DNA from: Slackia sp. ZJ119
GTDB lineage: Bacteria > Actinomycetota > Coriobacteriia > Coriobacteriales > Eggerthellaceae
DNA length: 64,000 bases
Assembly: GCF_011039175.1 (NCBI RefSeq)
Contig: NZ_JAAKEN010000012.1
Span: forward strand, 1-64,000
Reading direction: 5' to 3'
In this document: piece after piece, positions 15,922 through 24,144 of the stretch
Position numbering within the stretch: the stretch's first letter is position 1
How the letters are laid out: every line of letters begins with the position of its first letter
The notes under the pieces: model-generated
The model's database searches: none
Told to the model about the DNA's origin: nothing
The model's input: the letters and a program-made list of their open reading frames with translations, nothing else
Position numbers and translations under genes: made by a program

Positions 15922-16671
15922 ATGGCGGCGAAGGGCAAAGGCGCCGCGCCGCGCAAAGACGAGCCGGCCATCGAGACGAAGAAGCTTTCGAAGGCGTTCG
16001 GCACGCGCAAGGCGGTCGACAAGGTGACCCTCGAAGTGCCGCGCGGCGCGTTTCTGTCCATCTTCGGCCCGAACGGGGCGGGGAAGACCACGCTTCTGCG
16101 CATGCTGGCCACGCTGTCGCGGCCCACGTCGGGCACGGCGCGGCTCATGGGCATCGACCTGAAGGAAGACCCGGATGCCGCCCGCGACCACATCGGCATG
16201 ATCTCGCACAACTCCATGCTCTACCCCGATCTGACGGCCGAGCAGAACCTGCTGTTCTACGCGCGGCTCTACGGCGTGGTCGACCCAGAGGCGCGAACGC
16301 TTGAAATGCTTGAGGCGGTGGAGCTGAAGCACCGCCGGCTCGACGTGGTGCGCACGTTCTCGCGCGGCATGACCCAGCGCCTCTCCATCGCCCGCGCCCT
16401 CATCCACGACCCCGACGTCGTCTTCCTCGACGAGCCGTATTCGGGCCTCGACCCTCATGCCGTCGACATTTTCGACGACCTCATCGAGCGCCAGCGTGCG
16501 GGCCGCACCTTCGTCATGGTCAGCCATGACCTGCGCAAAGGCTTCGACATGTGCACCCATGCGCTCGTGCTCGCCAAAGGCCGCGTCGTCGCGTTCGGTC
16601 CGAAATCGGACTTCGTGTTCGAAGAGTTCGCCGACCTGTACCGCCACACCGTTGGAATGGGGGTGTCGTAA
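15922..16671 (+). CDS. ccmA: Haem-maturation ABC transporter ATPase CcmA
   Basis: A 249-residue ATPase of ABC type. Walker A is GPNGAGKTT (about 50-58), the signature region is FSRGMTQRLSIARAL, and Walker B is VVFLDEP with a following H-loop (VSHD). With CcmB it powers release of haem-loaded CcmE from the CcmC complex. It starts one base after ccmF stops and its own stop abuts the ccmB start. The position between ccmF and ccmB, rather than sequence alone, fixes it as CcmA and not another ABC ATPase. Confidence 0.93.
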   Translation: MAAKGKGAAPRKDEPAIETKKLSKAFGTRKAVDKVTLEVPRGAFLSIFGPNGAGKTTLLRMLATLSRPTSGTARLMGIDLKEDPDAARDHIGMISHNSMLYPDLTAEQNLLFYARLYGVVDPEARTLEMLEAVELKHRRLDVVRTFSRGMTQRLSIARALIHDPDVVFLDEPYSGLDPHAVDIFDDLIERQRAGRTFVMVSHDLRKGFDMCTHALVLAKGRVVAFGPKSDFVFEEFADLYRHTVGMGVS

Positions 16672-17388
16672 ATGCCCGTGTCGCTGCGCAAGCCTTCCAC
16701 GTTCCAGCAGTACAAGACGCTGCTGCGCAAAGACCTCGAGCAGGAGTTTCGCACGAAAGAGATGCTCACGTCCATGGGCATCTACGCGCTGCTCGTGCTC
16801 ATCGTGTTCGGCGCGGCACTCGGCCAGACCACCGACGGCTTCAACCTGCTGCAGGCGGCGGGCGGCCTTCTGTGGACGCTTCTGGTGTTCACGTCGCTTC
16901 TGGGGCTCAACCGCTCGTTTTCCCACGAGAAGGAGCAGGGTTGTCTGGAAGGCGTCTTGCTCGTGCCGCTCGACCGCTCGGTGGTGTTTCTGGCGAAAGC
17001 CACGTCGAACGTGCTGTTTCTGCTGGTCGTCGAGGTCATCGCCCTGCCGCTGTTCTACTTTTTCTTCCTCACCGGCCAGCCGTTGGGAAGCGGCTGGCCT
17101 CTGCTTTTCGTGCCGCTTTTGCTCGGCACGGTCGGCATGGCCGGCATCGGCACGCTGCTTTCGACCATCACGGTGAACACGCGCGGCAAAGACGTCATGC
17201 TGGCGGTGCTGTTCGTGCCGCTCACCTTCCCGCTGCTGTACGCCTGCGCCTCGGCCACGACGGCCGTCATCGTGGGCGCGGACGGCTTCATGGACGTTTT
17301 TTTCCTGTCGAGCGTGCTCGCGGGCGGCTACGATGTCATCATGGTCCTGCTCAGCTGGGTGCTGTACGATTTCGTGATCACGGCATAG
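16672..17388 (+). CDS. ccmB: Haem-maturation ABC transporter permease CcmB
   Basis: A 238-residue membrane protein with six predicted helices, the normal size and topology of CcmB. The N-terminus (about 1-40) is cytoplasmic and charged, typical of the segment that contacts CcmA. The motif FSHEKEQGCLEGVLLVPLDRS (written here as key residues H, E, G, L, D) matches the family loop after the second helix. It begins directly after the ccmA stop and is followed 19 bases later by ccmC. Confidence 0.92.
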   Translation: MPVSLRKPSTFQQYKTLLRKDLEQEFRTKEMLTSMGIYALLVLIVFGAALGQTTDGFNLLQAAGGLLWTLLVFTSLLGLNRSFSHEKEQGCLEGVLLVPLDRSVVFLAKATSNVLFLLVVEVIALPLFYFFFLTGQPLGSGWPLLFVPLLLGTVGMAGIGTLLSTITVNTRGKDVMLAVLFVPLTFPLLYACASATTAVIVGADGFMDVFFLSSVLAGGYDVIMVLLSWVLYDFVITA

Positions 17389-17407
17389 GCCGTAGAAAGG
17401 ACGCGAC

Positions 17408-18178
17408 ATGGCTCAAAACCGCAACAAGCCGATCAAGCTGCCCGAAGGCGGCCAGCGACCCGACCAGTGGGGGCCGTGGGCGATGCTTGCGGGCGCCGTT
17501 CTGACGACGGTCGGTTTTCTCATGGCGTTTCTGTTCGTCGGCCCGGTCAACGGCGCGGCGGTCAGCGGCGTCGAAATGATCGGCGGTTCGATGGTGTCGA
17601 GCAAGCTGTTGCTGTCGCAGAAGATCTTCTTCTTCCACATGCCCGCCGCCATGATCTCGTTCGGGGCGCTCGCGTTCGGCTGCTACTATTGCGTCCGCTT
17701 CCTCATGACGAAAAACCAGCGCTTCGACACGTGCGCGTCGGTCTGCATGGAGGTCGCGCTTCTGTTCATCGTGTGCACCATGATCACGGGCGATTTGTGG
17801 ACGCGCTTCGAATGGGGCGTGTGGTGGACGTGGGACCCGCGCCTGACCACCTACCTTATTCTGATGCTCATCATCATCGCGTACTTCGTGCTGCGCAGCG
17901 CCCTTGACGAGCCTGAGCGCCGCGCGGTGTATTCGGCGGTCATCGGCATCATCGCGTTCGTGGACGTGCCCATCTGTTACATGGTCACGCGCCTCATCCC
18001 GTCGAGCCTGCATCCGGTCGTGCTGCGCGAAGGCGGCATGACCGGCGAGATGGGCGCGACCGTGGCCGTCATCATGATCGGCATGGTCTGCGTCGGCTTC
18101 GGGCTGTACCGCATGCGCTTCCGCCAGGTGCGCTTGGCCCAGCGCGTCGAAGCCGTGAAAGAAGCGCTCGACGACTAG
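17408..18178 (+). CDS. ccmC: Haem exporter/handling protein CcmC
   Basis: A 256-residue protein with six membrane helices. The family's WWD motif is visible as WGVWWTWDPRLTT (about 137-149), flanked by two expected haem-ligand histidines, in FFFHMP (about 79) and SSLHPV (about 201). It loads haem onto CcmE. The N-terminal 20 residues are hydrophilic. AAAGGA stands before the ATG. The short ccmD-like gene follows after an 84-base gap. Confidence 0.93.
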   Translation: MAQNRNKPIKLPEGGQRPDQWGPWAMLAGAVLTTVGFLMAFLFVGPVNGAAVSGVEMIGGSMVSSKLLLSQKIFFFHMPAAMISFGALAFGCYYCVRFLMTKNQRFDTCASVCMEVALLFIVCTMITGDLWTRFEWGVWWTWDPRLTTYLILMLIIIAYFVLRSALDEPERRAVYSAVIGIIAFVDVPICYMVTRLIPSSLHPVVLREGGMTGEMGATVAVIMIGMVCVGFGLYRMRFRQVRLAQRVEAVKEALDD

Positions 18179-18262
18179 CGCGGTCGGCCCGCGAATGTCG
18201 CGCCATCCGTTCTCCAAGCACGCAAAGCACCCCTTTTCCCAGGTCAATCGAGAGGAAAGCCC

Positions 18263-18463
18263 ATGAATCCCGTTCTCGTCGAAATCTACAGCACCATCCT
18301 GCCGTCCGCCCCGTTCCTCATCGGCGCCTATGCGCTCATGTGGTGCGCCGTGCTCGTGTACGTCTTCATTATCATGCGCGGCCAGAAAAAGGCCGAGGCG
18401 CACATGGCCGTTTTGGAAGAAGAGCTCGAAGAGCTGCGGAAGAAGGGCGTCGTCGGCGAATAG
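18263..18463 (+). CDS. ccmD: CcmD-like small membrane protein
   Basis: A 66-residue protein with one membrane helix (about 17-40) followed by a charged coiled coil rich in Glu and Lys. Size, topology and place directly after ccmC fit CcmD, which holds CcmE on the CcmC complex. Sequence conservation in this family is weak, so the name rests on context. GAGAGGAAAG precedes the ATG. No ccmG or ccmH follows; the next gene is galU. Confidence 0.75.
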   Translation: MNPVLVEIYSTILPSAPFLIGAYALMWCAVLVYVFIIMRGQKKAEAHMAVLEEELEELRKKGVVGE

Positions 18464-18477
18464 GCGCGGCCTGCCCT

Positions 18478-18516
18478 GCGGGCCCGGGGCTGGCGGAATA
18501 GATCAGTGTTTCCCTA
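18478..18516 (+). repeat. Dispersed intergenic repeat, copy upstream of galU
   Basis: The stretch ending GGCTGGCGGAATAGATCAG then TGTTTCCCTAG is one copy of a repeat family found in at least six intergenic regions between 18 and 47 kb. A near-identical inverted copy lies at 46402-46439. Confidence 0.7.
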
Positions 18517-18526
18517 GAACACTTCG

Positions 18527-18535
18527 TGATACAAT
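18527..18535 (+). promoter_or_regulatory. Extended -10 promoter element of galU
   Basis: TG-A-TACAAT, 35 bases before the galU ATG. No convincing -35 box is seen, which is normal for extended -10 promoters. Confidence 0.45.
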
Positions 18536-18569
18536 GGCCCGAACTTTCCCAGACGAGAAAGGCTGGTTC

Positions 18570-19382
18570 ATGAAGGCGCTTATTCCTGCAGCGGGCTTGG
18601 GCTCGCGGTTCTTGCCGGTAACGAAGGCACAGCCGAAAGAGATGTTGCCGGTCGTCGACCGTCCCGTCATCCAATACGTGGTGGAAGAGGGCTTGGCGTC
18701 GGCGGCTGACGAGGTGGTGATCATCAACGGCCGTGACAAGAAGGCCATCGAGGACCACTTCGCGCCCGATCCGGAGCTGGTGGACATGCTGCGGGAGCGC
18801 GGCAAGGACGACTTCGCCGACAAGGTGGAAGCCGTGGGAAACTACAACGTCGCCTACGTGTACCAAGACGAGCCGCTCGGGCTGGGGCACGCCATCTACT
18901 GCGCCCACGAAAAGACCGGCGGCGAGCCGTTTTACGTGCTGCTCGGCGACGTCATCGTGCCCGACAACGCCATGCTGCCGCGCATGCAGGAGATCTCGGA
19001 CGCGCACGGCGGCGCGAGCGTCATCGCGGTCATGCCGGTGCCGCAAGAGCAGGTGAGCCGCTTCGGCGTTATTGCAGGTGCACAAGAAGACGGCGACGTG
19101 TGGAAGATCGACTCGCTCGTCGAGAAGCCGGCCGTGGAAGACGCGCCGTCGAATCTGGCGGTGTTCGGCCGCTACCTGCTGTCGCCGCGGGTGATGGAGC
19201 TGCTCGCCGACGCGAAGCCCACCGCCGGCGGCGAGATCCAGCTGACCGACGCCCTCGACGCCCTGTTGCAGGAAGAAGAGATGTACGCCCTGGTCATCGA
19301 TCCAGAAGACGGCTTCGACACCGGCACCATAGAAACCTGGCTCGCCACCAACAACGCCCTTTTCGCCCGCAAAAGCAACTAA
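18570..19382 (+). CDS. galU: UTP-glucose-1-phosphate uridylyltransferase
   Basis: A 270-residue nucleotidyltransferase that makes UDP-glucose from UTP and glucose-1-phosphate for envelope polysaccharides and glycolipids. The N-terminal G-L-G-S-R-F-L-P-x-T-K-x-x-P-K-E-M-L-P signature (about 8-28) is intact, and the internal motif G-L-G-H-A-I is at about 108-113. Length matches the family. ATG 18570 is preceded by GAGAAAGG and is the only start that gives the family N-terminus. It stands alone behind an extended -10 promoter. Confidence 0.95.
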   Translation: MKALIPAAGLGSRFLPVTKAQPKEMLPVVDRPVIQYVVEEGLASAADEVVIINGRDKKAIEDHFAPDPELVDMLRERGKDDFADKVEAVGNYNVAYVYQDEPLGLGHAIYCAHEKTGGEPFYVLLGDVIVPDNAMLPRMQEISDAHGGASVIAVMPVPQEQVSRFGVIAGAQEDGDVWKIDSLVEKPAVEDAPSNLAVFGRYLLSPRVMELLADAKPTAGGEIQLTDALDALLQEEEMYALVIDPEDGFDTGTIETWLATNNALFARKSN

Positions 19383-19530
19383 AGCGCCGTCGAGCAAAAA
19401 GCCCGAACGCAAGACCGCTTTCGTTTTCGACATCAATCGGTTCTGCACAGAGGGGTGTCATTTGCAGCTAAACGAGATGTGTCTTGCGCAGGCGATGTGT
19501 GGCAAGTGGGGGCTTGCAAAAAGATACGGC

Positions 19531-19868
19531 GAGGGGTTCACGCGCAGTTCCAACACCGAAGCGAGCGGGCGACAGGGATCCGGGAGGGGGTCCACGCGCA
19601 CTACTTCGCTTCGCTCAGGTCGCCGCAGCGACTGAAAATGTCCAGTGGATATTTTCGCCGAGCGATACGCTGCAAGCAGGGGATTGCGGAAAGGGGCAGG
19701 GAGGGGTCCACGCGCAGTTCCGCAGCGAACGGAAACGTCCAGCGGACGTTTCCGCCGAGCGAGGACTGTTTGAGCATGGACCCCTCCCTGCCCCTTTCCG
19801 CAAGACGATACCTTCTAGAATCGTCTATGCATGGACCCCCTCCCGGATCCCTGTCGCCCGCTCGCGTA
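19531..19868. repeat. Nested inverted-repeat island
   Basis: A perfect 33-bp inverted repeat (19562-19594 with 19832-19864) encloses a perfect 25-bp inverted repeat (19686-19710 with 19777-19801). Two small hairpins lie inside: 19634-19656 and the perfect 10-bp stem at 19731-19753. The phrase GAGGGG(G)TCCACGCGCA occurs three times (about 19532 with one change, 19584, 19701). There is no transposase or other gene inside. It may be a non-autonomous mobile element or a large structured RNA. The rest of 19383-19928 holds no gene. Confidence 0.85.
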
Positions 19869-19928
19869 CAAGGATTTCAATGAAAGCAGAAACCCCAGAT
19901 CGGACGAACGTCCGAGCCTCGGCGGCGA

Positions 19929-20372
19929 TTAGCTCAGCTTGGCCCCCACCAGCTGGGCAGCGGCGGCCTTGTCGAAGTTGCCGCCGGTCTTGGCGGTCAG
20001 GGCGCCCATCACTTTGCCCATGTCCCGCTTGCTTTCCGCCCCCACCTCGGCAACGACCTCGTCAACGAGCGCTGCCAGCTCGTCGCCGGAAACCTGGCGG
20101 GGCAGATACCCTTCGAGGATCTCCACCTGCTCGGCCAGCATGGCCGTGCGTTCGTCGTCGTTCGCCGCCTTGATGGAGCCGTCGAGCGTCTCGCGCGTCT
20201 GTTTGATGAGGCGTTTCAGCATGGCGTCCACGTCGGCGTCGGTGATGTCGCGACGCTCGTTCACCTCGATGTTCTTGATCTCGCCATGCACCTGGCGCAG
20301 GATGGACAGGCGGGTTTTGTCCTTCGCCTTCATGGCGGCCTTGATCTCGTCTTTCAGCTCGTCGTAGCGCAT
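19929..20372 (-). CDS. GatB/YqeY domain protein
   Basis: A 147-residue, largely helical protein of the YqeY family, which resembles the tail of the GatB amidotransferase subunit. The family regions K-x-R-L-S-x-L-R (about 17-26), the central Y-L-P (about 99-101) and the C-terminal K-D-M-G-K-V-M segment are present. Its cellular role is not settled; an RNA or tRNA-amidation link is proposed for the family. ATG 20372 is chosen over an in-frame upstream ATG because it has AGAAAG at good distance and gives the usual family N-terminus. It stands alone, convergent with the repeat island. Confidence 0.88.
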   Translation of the reverse strand: MRYDELKDEIKAAMKAKDKTRLSILRQVHGEIKNIEVNERRDITDADVDAMLKRLIKQTRETLDGSIKAANDDERTAMLAEQVEILEGYLPRQVSGDELAALVDEVVAEVGAESKRDMGKVMGALTAKTGGNFDKAAAAQLVGAKLS

Positions 20373-20424
20373 GTTGCTCGCTTTCTCTCGTCGTGGCGTT
20401 TTCACAATCTATCCAGTATACCCG

Positions 20425-20613
20425 ATGAAACGGCTGCAACAGGTTATCGGCCGCCTCGAGCACGGCGATCCGTCCGTGTCGTTTGAAACCGTTTTGAACG
20501 TGTGCGCGAACGTGGGGGTTCTCGATCGCGTCGTCGACGCCATAGATCCCTACGAAACCGATTATGGCCGTTTGCGAGCCGATCAGGAGCTCCCCAAACG
20601 AGTAAGGAATTAG
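20425..20613 (+). pseudogene. Remnant of a HipB-like XRE-family antitoxin/regulator
   Basis: A 62-codon open stretch whose product looks like the C-terminal half of HipB-like helix-turn-helix proteins: the end of the HTH (R-L-E-x-G-D-P-S-V), then E-T-V-L-N-V and a final L-P-K-R-V-R. The first helices of the HTH are missing and no ribosome site precedes the first ATG, so it is most likely a decayed 5'-truncated gene. No hipA toxin gene follows. Confidence 0.55.
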
Positions 20614-20780
20614 TGCATGCTTCCCGTTCTCGAAGTCTGCGACTGCTCGTCCGGCGCGGACGTTTACGTGGGCGCCGCCCGGTGTGCGCTCAAGCGTGTC
20701 AAGACTGCAACGGCGTTTTCGCACGATGCGGCGGCATGGTATGATGAATGCCTGCAAGAAACGTTTTTGTGAGGATGGCC

Positions 20781-21269
20781 ATGAAGGAATTGCCCGCTTC
20801 GGCGCTTGATCCGAAAATCAAAACTGTGTGGCGCATCAACGACGCGCTGTGGCTGACGGTGTCGTTCGTCGCGTGCGCCGCCTTCGCCGCGCTCGTCGCC
20901 GTTGCGGGGGAGGCGCCGGAGGCGTGGCTTGTGCTGTGGGCGTTCGTGGCGCTCTACGTTGCGGGCATGGTGTTGTGCCTGGTCGTGCTGCCGCCCATTC
21001 GCTACGCCCGGTGGCGCTACGATCTGTCGGCGGAATACTTGGACATTGCGCGGGGCATCGTGTGGCGCAAGCGCTTCATCGTGCCGTTCATCCGCGTGCA
21101 GAACACCGACACGCGCCAAGGCCCTATCCTGCGCCTGTTCGGCCTGGCCAGCGTGACGGTCGCCACGGCTGCCGGCGAACACGAGATACCGGGGCTTGAT
21201 GCGGCCACTGCCGAATCGGTGCGCGACCGGGCGGCCGAGTTCGCTCGCCTTGCCCGCGAGGACGTATGA
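20781..21269 (+). CDS. Bacterial PH-domain membrane protein (YdbS-like)
   Basis: A 162-residue protein. Two membrane helices (about 20-62) are followed by a bPH_2 domain containing the family pattern R-x-x-x-I-P-F-x-R-V-Q-N (about 97-108). I chose ATG 20781 because GAGG lies six bases upstream; the ATG at 20775 is too close to it. The stop overlaps the start of the next PH-domain gene (ATGA), so the pair is translationally coupled, as with ydbS/ydbT elsewhere. Function is not established; a role in envelope stress or secretion has been suggested for the family. Confidence 0.85.
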   Translation: MKELPASALDPKIKTVWRINDALWLTVSFVACAAFAALVAVAGEAPEAWLVLWAFVALYVAGMVLCLVVLPPIRYARWRYDLSAEYLDIARGIVWRKRFIVPFIRVQNTDTRQGPILRLFGLASVTVATAAGEHEIPGLDAATAESVRDRAAEFARLAREDV

Positions 21270-23311
21270 TGGACGCGCCGTTGCGCCCGCAGGAAGGCGC
21301 GGCCTCGGCCGGACCGGATTCCTTGCAGCAGCCGGCGCCTTGTCCGCAGGCTGCGGCGTCAAGCCCGCCTTCTGGCGTCTTGCCCGCTTCGGCTTCTGCT
21401 GCCCTTGAACGGCACCAGGTCCATCACAGCTACATTTGGCTTGGCGGCATCAAGTCGGCGGTCACGGTGCTGATCGCCCTGCTCGTGTCGTTCGGGTCGT
21501 CGATCGTCAGCATCGTCGCCAGCGAGGGCGCCTCCGGTGCGGCCGATCTGGCGGCGGTCATGGGCATGGGGGCTGTCGTTGCGGCGATTGTAGGCGGCGC
21601 GTGTCTGCTCGGGGCGGTCGTCGTCGGCATCGCGATGCTTTGCCATTGGTGGTCCTACCGACATTTGTACTTCACGCTCGACGGAGAAGAATTCACCCTG
21701 TATTCAGGCATTTTCAACAAGAAGCAGGCGCATGTGCCCTACGTGCGCATCCAGTCGCTCGACCAGAAGGCCACGCTTTTGCAGCGCGTGTTCGGGGTGT
21801 GCGACGTGTCCATCGACACGGCGGGCGGCGCGTCGAACAAGGCCGTCGTGGTGCCGTGCGTGACGAAAAGCCAGGCGGAATGGCTGCGGCGCGAGCTGTT
21901 CGCCCGCAAAAGCGCGGCGGAGCAGGCAGGCGGGGTCGCGTCGCCCCCGGCGCCTGCCGCACCCGTCGTCCCGGGCCAGCCGGCCGCTGCAGCCCCCGGC
22001 AACATTCTCGACGCGCCGGCGAGCCTGTGGGACGACGCCCGCGGCGCGTTCGCGGGCGAGCGCGTGGACACCGGCCGAGTGTCGTACGAATACGGCCTGA
22101 CCAACGGCGAGCTTTTGCTGACCGGCTTTTCCAACAACACCGGGTTCGTTCTCGTCGTGCTCGGCGTCATCGGAGCGCTCGCCTCGATGGCCTCAAGCCT
22201 GTTCGACGTGTTCCAGCCCGATGACGCGCTGGTGAAAGGCGCGGGGCGCCTGCTTGAGGATGCGCTTTCCAACGGCGGCGTCGCGGCTGTCGGCGTGGTC
22301 ACGTTTCTTGGGGCCTGCCTGGTTTTGTGGCTGTTGTCAGCCATCGGCACGTGCGTGTCCTACGGCGGCTTCAAGGCGCGGCGCCGCGATTCGCGCATCG
22401 AGGTGGAATACGGCCTGCTCCAGCACCAGCTGCAAGGCGTCGACATCGACCGCGTGCAAAGCGTCGTCATCCGCCAGTCGTTCGTGCGGCGTCTGCTGGG
22501 CTTTTGCGAAGTGTCGCTCGGCAAGATCGATTCGCTTGGCGACCAGACGGACGCCTCGCAGAAGAACAAGGGCCTGGCCGACCATGGCGTGATCATCCAT
22601 CCGTTCGTGCGCACAAGCCGCGTGCCGGAGATCCTCGCTGGCATGGTGCCCGAGTTCGCCGACGTGCCGACCGAGCTTTGCCCGGTGGCTCCCGTGGCGC
22701 TGCGGCGGGCGCTCATCAGGCGCTGCCTTTTGCAAGGCGGCGGGCTGTGGTGCCTGCTTGCCGGCGCGGCCCTTCTCGTTGCGACGGGCGTGTGGCAACC
22801 GGCCCTGGCCGCCAGCCCCGATGCGGAAAGCGCCCTTGTGCTGGCTGCGCTCACGTTTTCGACGAACGTGCTTCTGGTGGCCGGCGTCGTGCTGCTCGTC
22901 GTCGACGCCGTGGGGGCGGTGCTGTGGGCCCGCGAGTCAAGCTTTGGCTACAACCGATCGTTTTTCCAGGTGAGCAACGGAGGCTTGTCGCGGGAGACCG
23001 TCACCGTGCCGCGCAAGAAGATCCAGTTCGGCTTCACCAAGACCAATCCTTTCCAACGTCGGGCGCACACGGCCACCGTCAACGCTGCGACGGCGGCGGG
23101 CTTGGGAACGAAGCTCGTTTTGGTGGACGCGGCCGAGCAAGACGCGGAAGCGTGGCTGCGCTGGCTTGAGCCGCGCGTGCCAAACGACGCGGCGAAGCCC
23201 GCGCCGTTCGCCCAGGAGCCGGTGCCGGCGCCTGCTGCGTCGTCCGCGCCTGCCGCCGTGCCGGCGCCTCGTTTCGACACCGTCCGACCGCACCAGGAGG
23301 ACCGCCTATGA
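21266..23311 (+). CDS. Multi-PH-domain membrane protein (YdbT-like)
   Basis: A 681-residue protein with three bPH_2 domains, each introduced by a pair of membrane helices. The recurring Y-V/D-R-I/V-Q-S motif appears in domain 1 (Y-V-R-I-Q-S-L, about 160) and domain 2 (D-I-D-R-V-Q-S-V, about 395). A proline/alanine-rich linker separates domains 1 and 2 (about 215-245), and a similar tail ends the protein. The first 50 residues are also Pro/Ala-rich. It starts inside the stop of the preceding PH gene and its own stop overlaps the start of the PAQR gene, so the three are one transcription unit. Confidence 0.87.
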   Translation: MMDAPLRPQEGAASAGPDSLQQPAPCPQAAASSPPSGVLPASASAALERHQVHHSYIWLGGIKSAVTVLIALLVSFGSSIVSIVASEGASGAADLAAVMGMGAVVAAIVGGACLLGAVVVGIAMLCHWWSYRHLYFTLDGEEFTLYSGIFNKKQAHVPYVRIQSLDQKATLLQRVFGVCDVSIDTAGGASNKAVVVPCVTKSQAEWLRRELFARKSAAEQAGGVASPPAPAAPVVPGQPAAAAPGNILDAPASLWDDARGAFAGERVDTGRVSYEYGLTNGELLLTGFSNNTGFVLVVLGVIGALASMASSLFDVFQPDDALVKGAGRLLEDALSNGGVAAVGVVTFLGACLVLWLLSAIGTCVSYGGFKARRRDSRIEVEYGLLQHQLQGVDIDRVQSVVIRQSFVRRLLGFCEVSLGKIDSLGDQTDASQKNKGLADHGVIIHPFVRTSRVPEILAGMVPEFADVPTELCPVAPVALRRALIRRCLLQGGGLWCLLAGAALLVATGVWQPALAASPDAESALVLAALTFSTNVLLVAGVVLLVVDAVGAVLWARESSFGYNRSFFQVSNGGLSRETVTVPRKKIQFGFTKTNPFQRRAHTATVNAATAAGLGTKLVLVDAAEQDAEAWLRWLEPRVPNDAAKPAPFAQEPVPAPAASSAPAAVPAPRFDTVRPHQEDRL

Positions 23312-24099
23312 CCTCGTCCGATCCTGCCCGGCCCAAAGTGCCGCCCGTTGGCGCAACGCCGCATCCGTGGCTGCCTTCCCAGTTCAAAGACCTCGACTTG
23401 GAGCTGGTCAAGCAGCACAAGAACGACCCCGTCCAAACTCCGGCCAACGAAGAGCGCAAGCGTCGCTCCATCCGCGAATACACGCTTGGCGAGGAAATCT
23501 TCAACTCGATCACCCACGGCGTGGGGGTGCTGCTCGCCGTGGCGGCCATTCCCATCCTCGTCGTGCATGCCGTGCGCGACGGCGGCGGCATCTATCTGGC
23601 GGCGGCGCTCGTCTACACGCTCACGATGCTGTTGGAATACGTCATGTCCACGCTGTACCACGCCATTTCGGCCCGTCGGGCCAAGCGCGTGTTCAAGGTG
23701 CTCGACCACAGCTGCATCTACCTGTTCATCGCGGGTTCCTACACGCCGTTTTGCCTGATCACGCTTGCCCCGTACGGCGGCTTGTGGCTGTTTGCGTTCG
23801 TGTGGGCCGTCTCGCTTGCCGGCGTGGCCACCGAGGCTTTCTGGGTCTTTCGCCCGCGCTGGATCGCGGCGGTGCTCTACCTGCTCATCGGCTGGTCCAT
23901 CGTGGGATTTCTGCCCACGCTCGTCGTCGCGCTGCCGCAGCCGGCGCTTTGGCTGCTCGTGGCCGGCGGCGTCGCGTATTCCATCGGCTGCGTCTTCTAC
24001 GTGCTCAAAAAAATTCCCTATATGCATTCGCTCTTTCATTTGTGGGTGCTGGCGGGAAGTGTGCTACAGTTTTTGGCCGTCGCGCTCTACGTCATTTAA
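23308..24099 (+). CDS. Hemolysin III/PAQR-family membrane protein
   Basis: A 263-residue protein with seven predicted helices. Family motifs are present: T-H-G-V-G (about 71), S-T-L-Y-H-A (about 115), D-H-S-C-I-Y-L-F-I-A-G-S-Y-T-P (about 134-148), and a closing H-S-L-F-H-L-W-V-L-x-G-S. The three conserved histidines, probable metal ligands, are all in place. A 60-residue hydrophilic N-terminus is longer than usual. Bacterial members have no settled role; a hydrolase acting on membrane lipids is plausible by homology to adiponectin-type receptors. ATGA overlap with the upstream PH gene. Confidence 0.9.
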   Translation: MTSSDPARPKVPPVGATPHPWLPSQFKDLDLELVKQHKNDPVQTPANEERKRRSIREYTLGEEIFNSITHGVGVLLAVAAIPILVVHAVRDGGGIYLAAALVYTLTMLLEYVMSTLYHAISARRAKRVFKVLDHSCIYLFIAGSYTPFCLITLAPYGGLWLFAFVWAVSLAGVATEAFWVFRPRWIAAVLYLLIGWSIVGFLPTLVVALPQPALWLLVAGGVAYSIGCVFYVLKKIPYMHSLFHLWVLAGSVLQFLAVALYVI

Positions 24100-24144
24100 C
24101 CGTCATTTGGCGCGACAGCTGCTGCAAGGAGTTGGTTCGACCCT

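Noticed and set aside
19531-19868. Possible insertion sequence
   Set aside because: There is no transposase frame between the inverted arms and no obvious target duplication, so it is listed only as a repeat island.
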